From positions 1-6,747 of the forward strand of contig JALRLN010000071.1 of the NCBI GenBank assembly GCA_023254445.1: 6,747 nucleotides of DNA. Direction: 5' to 3'. The DNA is from Candidatus Poseidoniaceae archaeon (GTDB taxonomy: Archaea > Thermoplasmatota > Poseidoniia > Poseidoniales > Poseidoniaceae). A program made the position numbers and the translations under genes. Under the pieces are notes generated by a model. The model did no database searches and was not told the DNA's origin. It saw nothing but the letters and a program-made list of their open reading frames with translations. Below, piece after piece: positions 1 through 5,181 of this stretch (position 1 is its first letter; each line of letters opens with the position of its first letter).

Positions 1-435
1 GGAGAGATCACTGACGCGCTGAACCACTTCGACAGCGAATACACGCAGGATCGCCTGCGCGCGCTGGACTTCTACCTTGGCGAGCCACTCGGCACCGAGG
101 TGGAGGGTCGATCTTCTGTCGTCGCCACCGAACTGGCGATCGCGATTCGGGCACGATCCGTCAAGGAGGCAGGTGCCGCCTTGGCCCCGCTCGGCCTCCT
201 CGTGCTCGTTCCGGCCATCATTGTTCAAGTTGTGAACCTCGACGGCGTTGAGGGCGTGTGGTTCGCGGTCCCTGTTGTGAACGTGATGCTCGCGATGCGA
301 GAACTTCTGCTGGACCGGGTGGACGGAGTTCATACGGTGATCTGGTTGAGCACCACCTTGCTGTACACCCTTCTCGCTTTGGGCTACGCTCAACGTCAAT
401 TCGACCGAGAAGACCTCGTCTTGGGTGCTTCATAA
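1..435 (+). CDS. ABC-2 / NatB-like transporter permease, C-terminal fragment
   Basis: The frame is open from the first base, so the gene starts before the window; 144 C-terminal residues are visible. A hydrophilic stretch (about residues 1-38) is followed by an amphipathic segment with the pattern ELAIAIRARSVKEAG. Hydrophobic segments follow at about 61-79, 84-98 and 110-129, and the end is basic and acidic (QRQFDRED). The segment 'R-A-R-S-x-K-E-A', a loop 'P-V-V-N-V-M-L-A-M-R-E-L' and a terminal 'F-D-R-E-D' are typical of NatB-type ABC-2 permeases, which export sodium or other small substrates with a NatA ATPase. The family call rests on these motifs and topology only; the substrate cannot be read. 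No ATPase gene is visible. It ends in TAA, the only complete-stop exception to TGA besides the TAG gene at the right. It could instead belong to another ABC-2 subfamily. Confidence 0.6.
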   Translation, partial: GEITDALNHFDSEYTQDRLRALDFYLGEPLGTEVEGRSSVVATELAIAIRARSVKEAGAALAPLGLLVLVPAIIVQVVNLDGVEGVWFAVPVVNVMLAMRELLLDRVDGVHTVIWLSTTLLYTLLALGYAQRQFDREDLVLGAS

Positions 436-438
436 TCG
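428..438 (+). promoter_or_regulatory. Weak TATA-like element before the preQ0 operon
   Basis: The bases CTTCATAATCG straddle the stop codon of the permease gene. If used as a TATA box, transcription would start about 25 bases downstream, near 460, giving a leader of roughly 19 bases that contains GTGAGGT before the ATG at 479. The match is poor and the operon could equally be read through from the permease gene. Inference only. Confidence 0.25.
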
Positions 439-478
439 TCAGCGATTCCTTGAAGAATACCCTGCCCATCGTGAGGTC

Positions 479-655
479 ATGCCGAAGGTGTCGTTGGACA
501 TGCCAGACCAACTGAAGGCGGACCTGGAGGCCCACGTCGGGGACCACGGGAAGTTTGTGAGCCTCGCGGATGCCATTCGAACAGCGTGTCGAAAAATGCT
601 TGACCATTTGGACGATGTCGACGCACGGCATGGTCGAATTGGGGGTGAACGCTGA
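479..655 (+). CDS. Ribbon-helix-helix (CopG/Arc-like) DNA-binding protein
   Basis: A 58-residue protein with the ribbon-helix-helix layout: a short alternating strand (residues 2-7, PKVSLD), helix 1 (about 8-20), a glycine-containing turn (about 21-26) and helix 2 beginning FVSLADAIRTACRKML (26-41). The 'S-x-A-D-A-I-R-x-A' pattern at the second helix is characteristic of archaeal CopG/NikR-type N-terminal domains. Such proteins dimerise and insert the paired strands into the DNA major groove. There is no ligand-binding domain, so it is a minimal regulator. The ATG at 479 is chosen because the family fold begins there; a GTG at 425 would add 18 unrelated residues and overlap the permease. The stop overlaps the folE start (TGATG), so the two are translationally coupled. 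An autoregulatory role for the preQ0 operon is inferred from position only; it could act elsewhere or be an antitoxin-like protein, although no toxin gene is adjacent. Confidence 0.75.
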   Translation: MPKVSLDMPDQLKADLEAHVGDHGKFVSLADAIRTACRKMLDHLDDVDARHGRIGGER

Positions 656-1227
656 TGGTGAGCAAGCATGAGGCCATGGAGGCCGTGAAAACCCTGCTCG
701 AGTACCTTGAGGGAAATGCGGAACGCGAGGGCCTCAAGCGTACGCCTGAACGTGTCATTGAGGCATGGGATGAGATCTTTTCTGGATACGATTCCGACGC
801 TGCCGAACTGCTCAATGCCACCTTCAACGGTGAAGGATATGACGGCATTGTCCTCCTTCGGGACATTGAATTCCACAGCACGTGCGAGCACCACCTTCAA
901 CCGTTCAGCGGCGTCGCTCACGTGGCCTACATCCCCGTGGATCGAATCGTTGGCATCAGCAAATTGGCGCGAATTGTCGACCACCACGCTCGTCGACTTC
1001 AAAATCAGGAACGCATCACGACGGGAATCGTTCAGGACCTCGTCGAGCATTTGGCGCCGTTGGGCGCTGCTGCGGTGCTCGAAGCACGGCATGGCTGCAT
1101 GCGCTGCCGCGGGGTCAAGAAGCAGCAAGCCATCATGACAACGAGCGCCATGCGTGGGGCCTTCTTCGACCGCTCTGAGGCGAGGGCTGAGTTGTTTCAG
1201 CTCTTGGCCCACCGTGCTGTTCCCTGA
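655..1227 (+). CDS. folE: GTP cyclohydrolase I (FolE, type IA)
   Basis: The 190-residue protein converts GTP to 7,8-dihydroneopterin triphosphate and formate in the cytoplasm, the first step of preQ0 synthesis. The N-terminal helix carries the family motif 'EGLKRTPERV' (25-34). The zinc site is intact: Cys77 and His80 in STCEHH, and Cys148 in HGCMRCRGV. His146 sits at the position of the catalytic histidine of the Escherichia coli enzyme. 'YIPVDRIVGISKLARIVDHHARRLQNQE' features fill 92-119, in part the GTP-binding core. Length is slightly short of bacterial FolE (about 220) because the N-terminal extension is reduced. The ATG at 655 is preceded by GGGGGTGA at 641-648 and overlaps the upstream stop. 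This is the classical bacterial and eukaryotic type, not MptA or type IB used by many euryarchaea. Neighbouring queE, queC and queD argue for deazapurine rather than folate synthesis. Confidence 0.95.
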   Translation: MVSKHEAMEAVKTLLEYLEGNAEREGLKRTPERVIEAWDEIFSGYDSDAAELLNATFNGEGYDGIVLLRDIEFHSTCEHHLQPFSGVAHVAYIPVDRIVGISKLARIVDHHARRLQNQERITTGIVQDLVEHLAPLGAAAVLEARHGCMRCRGVKKQQAIMTTSAMRGAFFDRSEARAELFQLLAHRAVP

Positions 1228-1234
1228 GGTGATC
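1226..1234 (+). promoter_or_regulatory. Ribosome binding site deciding the queE GTG start
   Basis: GAGGTGATC is a full match to the expected anti-Shine-Dalgarno complement. It lies three bases before the GTG at 1238, and the folE stop codon TGA (1225-1227) is embedded in its first bases. It fixes GTG 1238 as the start of queE rather than the in-frame ATG at 1154 inside folE. Confidence 0.8.
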
Positions 1235-1237
1235 GGC

Positions 1238-1834
1238 GTGGAATACCCAATTGTGGAGATCTTTCATTCGGTCCAAGGGGAGGGCTTCCATGCAGGCCGC
1301 CCGCACGTGTTTGTTCGTTTCGGAGGCTGCAACCTTCGATGCTCATGGTGCGATACGGATTTTGACACGCACGTCGCGAAGCATCTTGACGACATCCTCG
1401 ACGAAGTTGCGTCCTATGGCTGTCAGCGTGTCGTTCTGACCGGTGGGGAACCCATGCTGCAGGACCTTGAACCGCTGTGCAACGCGCTCCACGAACGTGG
1501 CCATCACATCTCCATTGAGACCAACGGCACCATTTCAATTCCTGACGGGTGGATCGATTGGATCTGCGTCTCTCCGAAGGACCAGGTCTACCCCAACGTC
1601 AGCATCCGTCAACGGCATGGCCACGAACTCAAAGTGGTGTATGTGGGGCAAGACCTCTCGATGTATTCGGATCTCGTTAATGGATTCGAGCATCACTTTT
1701 TGCAACCATGCTACGATGAAGGCAAGGATGCTGGTGCAAACGGGCACGCCTTTGGACTTGTGGCAGAGCAGGTCCTGCAGCACCCGACCTGGCGCCTTTC
1801 GCTGCAGACGCACAAATGGATGGGGGTGCGTTGA
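1238..1834 (+). CDS. queE: 7-carboxy-7-deazaguanine synthase (QueE), radical SAM
   Basis: The 198-residue protein is a radical SAM enzyme that rearranges 6-carboxy-5,6,7,8-tetrahydropterin to 7-carboxy-7-deazaguanine, step three of preQ0 synthesis. The N-terminus carries the QueE hallmark 'VQGEG' (12-16). The iron-sulfur motif is C-x3-C-x2-C at Cys31, Cys35 and Cys38 (CNLRCSWCDT). Further family landmarks are 'TGGEP' (68-72, SAM binding), 'ETNG' (94-97), 'SPK' (112-114) and the C-terminal 'LSLQTHKWMGVR' (187-198). Length is normal for the shorter QueE group (about 200-220). The start is GTG, supported by a strong ribosome binding site and by the family N-terminus 'EYPIVEIFHSVQGEG'. The gene follows folE by 10 bases and its stop overlaps the queC start (TGATG). 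Confidence 0.95.
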   Translation: MEYPIVEIFHSVQGEGFHAGRPHVFVRFGGCNLRCSWCDTDFDTHVAKHLDDILDEVASYGCQRVVLTGGEPMLQDLEPLCNALHERGHHISIETNGTISIPDGWIDWICVSPKDQVYPNVSIRQRHGHELKVVYVGQDLSMYSDLVNGFEHHFLQPCYDEGKDAGANGHAFGLVAEQVLQHPTWRLSLQTHKWMGVR

Positions 1835-2622
1835 TGGGTGTGCCCACGGTGATGGCGCTGTCCGGTGGAATGGACTCGACCTGCCTGATGCTTCGGCTGC
1901 TTCGGGAGGGGCATCCGGTCACGGCCTTCGGGTTTGAGTACGGTCAACGCCATCGCCTTGAACTGGACCGGGCAGCAACAAACGTCGAGTTGCTTCGCGG
2001 TCGAGGTCACGACCTCACGTTCCATTCCATCGACCTTCGAAGCGCGATGGGTTCGTTGAATTCTGCCCTCACGGACCAAACCTTGGACATGCCCATGGGC
2101 CATTACGAAGAGGAGGACATGCGTCAAACCGTCGTCCCAAACAGAAATGCCGTGTTCAGTTCGTTGTTGTATGCCAAGGCCTTGTCCCTCGCCTCGACGA
2201 ACGACGGTCAAGCACACGTTGCCCTCGGCGTGCACAGCGGCGACCATGCCATCTATCCCGATTGTCGGCCAGCGTTCTACGACGCCCTGGGGCAGGCGTT
2301 CCAGATTGGAAATTGGGATGCGGAGGGCGTACAATTTGTACTCCCATACCTCCATCTCGACAAAGCGGGAATCCTCTTGGATGGTCTCCAGTCCTGCCAG
2401 ACCTTGAATCTCGATTTTGACCAGATCATGGCCAACACGCTCACATCGTACCAACCCGACGAGGAGGGCCGATCGGCAGGGACGACCGGCTCAGACGTAG
2501 AACGCATTCTCGCCTTCCATGACATCGGTCGGATTGACCCGTTGGAATACATCAGCCCATGGGACGATGTGGTCGCACACGCGCTCGCGTTACGGGAGCA
2601 GCACGAGGAGGGCGAGGCATGA
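1834..2622 (+). CDS. queC: 7-cyano-7-deazaguanine synthase (QueC) lacking the zinc cysteines
   Basis: QueC uses ATP and ammonia to turn 7-carboxy-7-deazaguanine into preQ0. The 262-residue protein has the PP-loop 'LSGGMDST' (9-16), 'GFEYGQRHRLEL' (33-44), 'VPNRNAVF' (101-108) and the substrate motif 'LGVHSGDHAIYPDCRPAF' (131-148), all typical. The C-terminal part aligns with the family zinc site, usually TLTCY, a loop, then CGxCxxC followed by R. Here the positions read Ser205 (TLTSY), Ala215, Thr218 and Asp221, so all four ligands are absent. The frame is intact, and the family tail 'AFHDIGRIDPLEY' (227-239) follows normally, so this is substitution, not a frameshift. The ATG at 1834 overlaps the queE stop and has GGGGGTG at 1822-1828; ATG 1816 would add six residues. 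Function as preQ0 synthase is likely from the neighbours, but altered chemistry is possible. Confidence 0.9.
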   Translation: MGVPTVMALSGGMDSTCLMLRLLREGHPVTAFGFEYGQRHRLELDRAATNVELLRGRGHDLTFHSIDLRSAMGSLNSALTDQTLDMPMGHYEEEDMRQTVVPNRNAVFSSLLYAKALSLASTNDGQAHVALGVHSGDHAIYPDCRPAFYDALGQAFQIGNWDAEGVQFVLPYLHLDKAGILLDGLQSCQTLNLDFDQIMANTLTSYQPDEEGRSAGTTGSDVERILAFHDIGRIDPLEYISPWDDVVAHALALREQHEEGEA

Positions 2623-3026
2623 CGAACGAGCGAAAGAGCATCGACGAGTGGCGAGCCATCCTTCCACCGCTGGTCTTCCACGTCACGCAGGAAGGTGGGA
2701 CGGAACGCCCGCACACCGGGGTGCTCATCGACGAACGAAGGATGGGCACGTACCGCTGCGTCTGCTGCGACGCCTTGTTGTTTCTTGGCAGTGGCAAGTT
2801 TCCCAGCGGTTGTGGCTGGCCGGCCTTTCATTCCGAAGCGCCGGGTGCATCCATCCGCAGGTTGGAGGACCGCAGCCACGGCATGCGGAGGATCGAAGTT
2901 CGCTGCGGGGCGTGTGACGCCCACCTTGGTCACGTGTTCAACGATGGCCCTCGGGAGCACGGAGGCGAACGGTACTGCATCAATTCTGTGTGCTTGGTGT
3001 TCACCCCAGAGGAGGACGAAAAATGA
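2619..3026 (+). CDS. msrB: Peptide methionine-R-sulfoxide reductase (MsrB)
   Basis: The 135-residue protein reduces the R epimer of methionine sulfoxide in proteins, using thioredoxin-type reductants, in the cytoplasm (no signal peptide). The N-terminal helix contains 'EWRAILPPLVFHVTQEGGTERPHTG' features (10-33), as in the family. Zinc is held by two CxxC pairs, Cys47/Cys50 (CVCC) and Cys96/Cys99 (CGAC). The catalytic cysteine is Cys120 in 'RYCINS' (118-123), with 'HLGHVFNDGP' (102-111) upstream. Cys65 in 'FPSGCGWPAF' is at the position used as resolving cysteine in many MsrB proteins. Length is usual for a stand-alone MsrB. The ATG at 2619 overlaps the queC stop (ATGA), and its own stop overlaps queD (ATGA), so it is locked inside the preQ0 operon. 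No role in deazapurine synthesis is known for the family; the reason for the placement is unknown. Confidence 0.95.
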   Translation: MTNERKSIDEWRAILPPLVFHVTQEGGTERPHTGVLIDERRMGTYRCVCCDALLFLGSGKFPSGCGWPAFHSEAPGASIRRLEDRSHGMRRIEVRCGACDAHLGHVFNDGPREHGGERYCINSVCLVFTPEEDEK

Positions 3027-3472
3027 CGACGACCATACGGCGATGGGTGGAGACGGACACCGGGCACAGGGTGCCGAACCACGCCAGCAAATGTGCACAC
3101 CTTCACGGCCATCGCTACCGATTTGAAGCAGAAGTTTCAGGGGAACTCGTCACCACATCGGGTGCGAGCGACGAAGGCATGGTGGTGGATTTCGGGGACA
3201 TCTCCCGCATCTTGAACGAGCACGTGCACGACGTCGTGGACCACGCATTTTTGGTGCACGAAGAGGATGAAGCCGGGCGTGCCGCGTGTGCAGCGATGGG
3301 GGACGGTCACCGCACCGTCGTTCTCCCCTTCCCGCCAACCGCGGAACACTTGGCCGCGTGGTGCTTCCACCGGGTCGATGCAGAACTTCGCGCCGCCTAT
3401 GGGAATCGCTTGACCTTGGTGGCGTTTCACGTCAGGGAGACGCCCAAGTCCTGGGCCACCTACAGGCCGTGA
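3023..3472 (+). CDS. queD: 6-carboxy-5,6,7,8-tetrahydropterin synthase (QueD)
   Basis: QueD converts dihydroneopterin triphosphate, the product of FolE, to 6-carboxytetrahydropterin, step two of the pathway. The 149-residue protein shows the zinc histidines His15 (GHRVPNH), His28 and His30 (LHGH), and the nucleophile Cys24 in the QueD pattern CxxxHGH, which separates it from 6-pyruvoyl-tetrahydropterin synthase. Next come 'MVVDFGDI' (53-60), the catalytic Asp73-His74 pair, 'PPTAEHLA' (104-111) and 'VRETPKSWATY' (137-147) with the substrate-binding Glu139. Residues 81-98 form an insertion compared with the roughly 120-residue bacterial enzyme. The ATG at 3023 overlaps the msrB stop (ATGA) and has GAGGAGG at 3009-3015. 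The stop codon lies directly against the stop of the opposite-strand methyltransferase gene, so termination must take place within coding sequence. Confidence 0.93.
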   Translation: MTTTIRRWVETDTGHRVPNHASKCAHLHGHRYRFEAEVSGELVTTSGASDEGMVVDFGDISRILNEHVHDVVDHAFLVHEEDEAGRAACAAMGDGHRTVVLPFPPTAEHLAAWCFHRVDAELRAAYGNRLTLVAFHVRETPKSWATYRP

Positions 3473-4300
3473 TCAGCGGTCAAGTCGGCGGCGGCGGTCC
3501 TTGAGCCAACGCGGGTCGTCACCTGCGTATTGCAACGCCGTGGTCGCGTCAACCACAGCACCGACAAGTCGCGTCAATTCATCGTCGGATGCACCGCTCC
3601 GCGCTGTGATCCTCGTGAGGGTCTGCTTGACGCTTTCTCGCCGTTCTGGCTGCCCTGGCAACGCTTCAGCAAATTCGGCAACGGCCTCACGGACAACCCC
3701 GCGTAGCGTCGGGTCTGAGCGTCGGGTCAAAGGCGTGACGGAAGGCAAAGCTTCGTCCTTCCCTTGGCGTTCGAGCACCCGTCTGCGGTGCAATTCGTAC
3801 AGAAACAAGGTGACAGCGTGACTGAGGTTCGCAATTGGGTAACCCTCCCACGTCGGTAGCGTGGCCAGAAGGTCGCACCGCTCGAGGTCGGATTGATCCA
3901 GACCCTTTCCTTCTTCACCGAAGACCAAGGCCACGTGAGCCTCTCCCTCTTCCACGCGGTCTGCCAGTTCCCACGGATGGAGGAAGTGGCGAAAGAGGGT
4001 CTTCCTCCCAAGTTCGCGCTTTCCAGACGTGCCCACCACCAACGTGGCGTCCTCGACCGCGTCGTCCAAGGATTTGTGCACCGTGCAGGCATCGAGGATC
4101 GTGCCAGCGTGTTTCGCACGGTTGCGTGCTTCGTCATCGTCGGGGCTGCAGCGAGGAGCAACCAATCGGAGCTGATTGAACCCATGGTTCAGCATGCCTC
4201 GGCAGACAGCACCAAGGTTGCCAGGATGCGTGGCGCCTACGAGAACGACCGTGAGACGGTAGGGGTCACGAGGCAACGGCACGTCGGATCTGAACCCCAT
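3473..4300 (-). CDS. trmJ: TrmJ-like SPOUT RNA 2'-O-methyltransferase
   Basis: The 275-residue protein belongs to the SpoU/TrmH class of SAM-dependent RNA ribose methyltransferases. The three family motifs are present: 'HPGNLGAVCRGM' (25-36, with Asn28 and Arg34), 'ALVFGEEGKGL' (124-134) and 'LPTWEGYPIANLSHAV' (148-163), the last two forming the trefoil-knot SAM site. 'VVLVGATHPGN' at the start and 'LSHAVTLFLYEL' are closest in style to TrmJ, which methylates position 32 of tRNA; a helical C-terminal extension (about 190-275) with a basic end (DRRRRLDR) also fits TrmJ. The exact target is inferred. The ATG at 4300 is chosen because the family begins there and GGAGTGATC stands two bases upstream (4303-4311), containing the stop of the preceding gene; the longer open frame to 4444 would overlap that gene. 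It ends the ribosomal protein operon. Confidence 0.88.
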   Translation of the reverse strand: MGFRSDVPLPRDPYRLTVVLVGATHPGNLGAVCRGMLNHGFNQLRLVAPRCSPDDDEARNRAKHAGTILDACTVHKSLDDAVEDATLVVGTSGKRELGRKTLFRHFLHPWELADRVEEGEAHVALVFGEEGKGLDQSDLERCDLLATLPTWEGYPIANLSHAVTLFLYELHRRRVLERQGKDEALPSVTPLTRRSDPTLRGVVREAVAEFAEALPGQPERRESVKQTLTRITARSGASDDELTRLVGAVVDATTALQYAGDDPRWLKDRRRRLDR

Positions 4301-4304
4301 AAGA

Positions 4305-4523
4305 TCACTCCAACATGCCAATGAGTTCTGCAAGGCGCCGCGGGTCGACCGGTTGATAGAGGAACGCGATGAATCCCCCTCGCTCCCTGTCAGGCATCGG
4401 TATGGAACGCTTGCGTACATCAAGCCGCTCCCGCAAGAGCGCAAACAAGCGGTTCAGCACTTCTGCTTCCTGAGCGTGAAGGCTGACGGGGTCGTTGTCC
4501 CACGACACGTGGACCGCCGGCAT
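4305..4523 (-). CDS. Unrecognised 72-residue protein between rps17e and trmJ
   Basis: I do not recognise this family. The protein has 72 residues if it begins at the ATG at 4523, which has GAGG eight bases upstream and follows the rps17e stop by 14 bases; an ATG at 4586 would add 21 residues but overlap rps17e by 49 bases. The sequence starts with a probable strand (residues 2-7, PAVHVS). A helix-like segment follows (13-30, SLHAQEAEVLNRLFALLR), then a basic stretch (32-41, RLDVRKRSIP). Next comes a hydrophobic strand 'GGFIAFLYQP' (49-58) and a short helix ending 'RRLAELIGMLE' (62-72). No cysteines, signal peptide or membrane helix are seen. Its place between a ribosomal protein and an RNA methyltransferase, only four bases before the latter, suggests a role in translation or RNA handling, but this is guilt by association. 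Confidence 0.65.
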   Translation of the reverse strand: MPAVHVSWDNDPVSLHAQEAEVLNRLFALLRERLDVRKRSIPMPDRERGGFIAFLYQPVDPRRLAELIGMLE

Positions 4524-4537
4524 CGGCGTGGCCTCGT

Positions 4538-4729
4538 TCAGTCTTGCCTGCGCTGGCGGTATCGGGTCACGTACCCAGCAATCCAATTTCGAAGTTTCTT
4601 CGATTCCACGTCGGTCAACTGGTTGACCATCTGCTTGTTGTGGTTGAAATCGTCGGTGAACTTCTCACCGTGCTGCTCAACGAGCGCGATGGCGCGAATT
4701 TTGATGAAACTCGGTCGGATGTTGCCCAT
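4538..4729 (-). CDS. rps17e: Small-subunit ribosomal protein S17e
   Basis: The 63-residue protein is the archaeal and eukaryotic S17e, a component of the small ribosomal subunit. The N-terminus 'MGNIRPSFIK' (1-10), the central 'FTDDFNHNKQMV' (24-35) and the C-terminal 'SKKLRNWIAGYVTR' (43-56) match the family pattern closely, and length is typical (about 62-67 in archaea). A GTG at 4738 is also in frame, but the ATG at 4729 is preferred because it gives the conserved MGNIRP start and is correctly spaced from GGAGTGATC. The gene follows rpl31e by five bases. Trp48 in place of the usual arginine or lysine of 'LRNRIAGY' is a small deviation. Placement next to S19e, L39e and L31e is not the arrangement I know from most archaea. 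Confidence 0.92.
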   Translation of the reverse strand: MGNIRPSFIKIRAIALVEQHGEKFTDDFNHNKQMVNQLTDVESKKLRNWIAGYVTRYRQRRQD

Positions 4730-4732
4730 GTT

Positions 4733-4741
4733 GATCACTCC
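4733..4741 (-). promoter_or_regulatory. Ribosome binding site deciding the rps17e start
   Basis: Reading the minus strand, GGAGTGATC precedes the ATG at 4729 by three bases and contains the rpl31e stop codon. The same nine bases occur before trmJ (4303-4311). A start at the in-frame GTG 4738 would lie inside this site, which argues for the ATG. Confidence 0.7.
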
Positions 4742-5007
4742 GCAAGGGTGACTTCGATTGGGAAGTCAGGTTCGTCGTGCCGGGTCACCTTCAGGCGAAC
4801 CTTGCGAGGGGGATGTTCGATGCCCCTGGACCAGATGTGTTCGTTGACCGCAGGATCGATGTAGATCTGCTCCTCAGGCTTCACCTTGAGGTGGCGAATC
4901 ACCTGGTCACGGATGATCTGCATCGCGCGGGGGGCGCGCTTGTAGCGCGTGATGTTCCACGCGTTCCGCAATGGTACAACGAGTTCGGATTCAGCTGCGC
5001 GGACCAT
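4735..5007 (-). CDS. rpl31e: Large-subunit ribosomal protein L31e
   Basis: The 90-residue protein is L31e, which sits near the polypeptide exit of the archaeal and eukaryotic large subunit. The family pattern is visible: 'VPLRNAWNITRYKRAPRA' in residues 11-28, an 'R-A-x-x-x-I-R-x-x-x-x-x-H-L-K' helix (27-41), 'I-D-P-A-V-N-E-H-I-W-S-R-G' (50-62) and 'PPRKVRLKVTR' (66-76). Length is normal. The ATG at 5007 is preceded by GAGGTGA (5012-5018), which overlaps the rpl39e stop. The N-terminal stretch (MVRAAESE) is short and family-typical. It pairs with L39e, its usual archaeal partner. Confidence 0.95.
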   Translation of the reverse strand: MVRAAESELVVPLRNAWNITRYKRAPRAMQIIRDQVIRHLKVKPEEQIYIDPAVNEHIWSRGIEHPPRKVRLKVTRHDEPDFPIEVTLAE

Positions 5008-5016
5008 GTTTTCACC

Positions 5017-5172
5017 TCATCGCTGCAACTTGCTGCGGCGCCAGTGGTGGCGCTTGCCGTGGGTCACCGTGTTCCGGTTGGTCTTGAGCATGACCCACAC
5101 CGGGACGCGGCGGTTTTGCTTCCCTGCCTTCAGAAGGCGGGTCTTCTTCGCTGCGGGCTTGATTTTGGACAT
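5017..5172 (-). CDS. rpl39e: Large-subunit ribosomal protein L39e
   Basis: This 51-residue, very basic protein is L39e, a tiny archaeal and eukaryotic protein that lines the ribosomal exit tunnel. I translated it directly from the minus strand. It begins MSKIKPAAKKTRLLKAGKQN (1-20), continues with 'RRVPVWVMLKTN' (21-32) and ends 'GKRHHWRRSKLQR' (39-51); the pattern 'K-Q-N-R-R-V-P-V-W-V-M-L-K-T' and the tail 'R-x-x-W-R-R-S-K-L' are diagnostic. The length equals that of most archaeal L39e. GAGGTGAT at 5176-5183 precedes the ATG at 5172 and overlaps the rps19e stop. Genes this short are easily missed by automatic callers. Confidence 0.95.
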   Translation of the reverse strand: MSKIKPAAKKTRLLKAGKQNRRVPVWVMLKTNRNTVTHGKRHHWRRSKLQR

Positions 5173-5181
5173 CACATCACC

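Noticed and set aside
439..1212. Long open frame on the minus strand opposite folE
   Set aside because: It is the antisense shadow of the RHH and folE genes, with no family features; GC-rich coding sequence often leaves such frames open.
1711..2454. Long minus-strand frame opposite queC
   Set aside because: It covers the queE end and queC with no recognisable domain, no ribosome binding site and no place in an operon.
4301..4444. N-terminal extension of the TrmJ-like protein to 4444
   Set aside because: The extra 48 residues overlap the 72-residue gene in another frame, do not resemble the family, and the ATG at 4300 has its own ribosome binding site.
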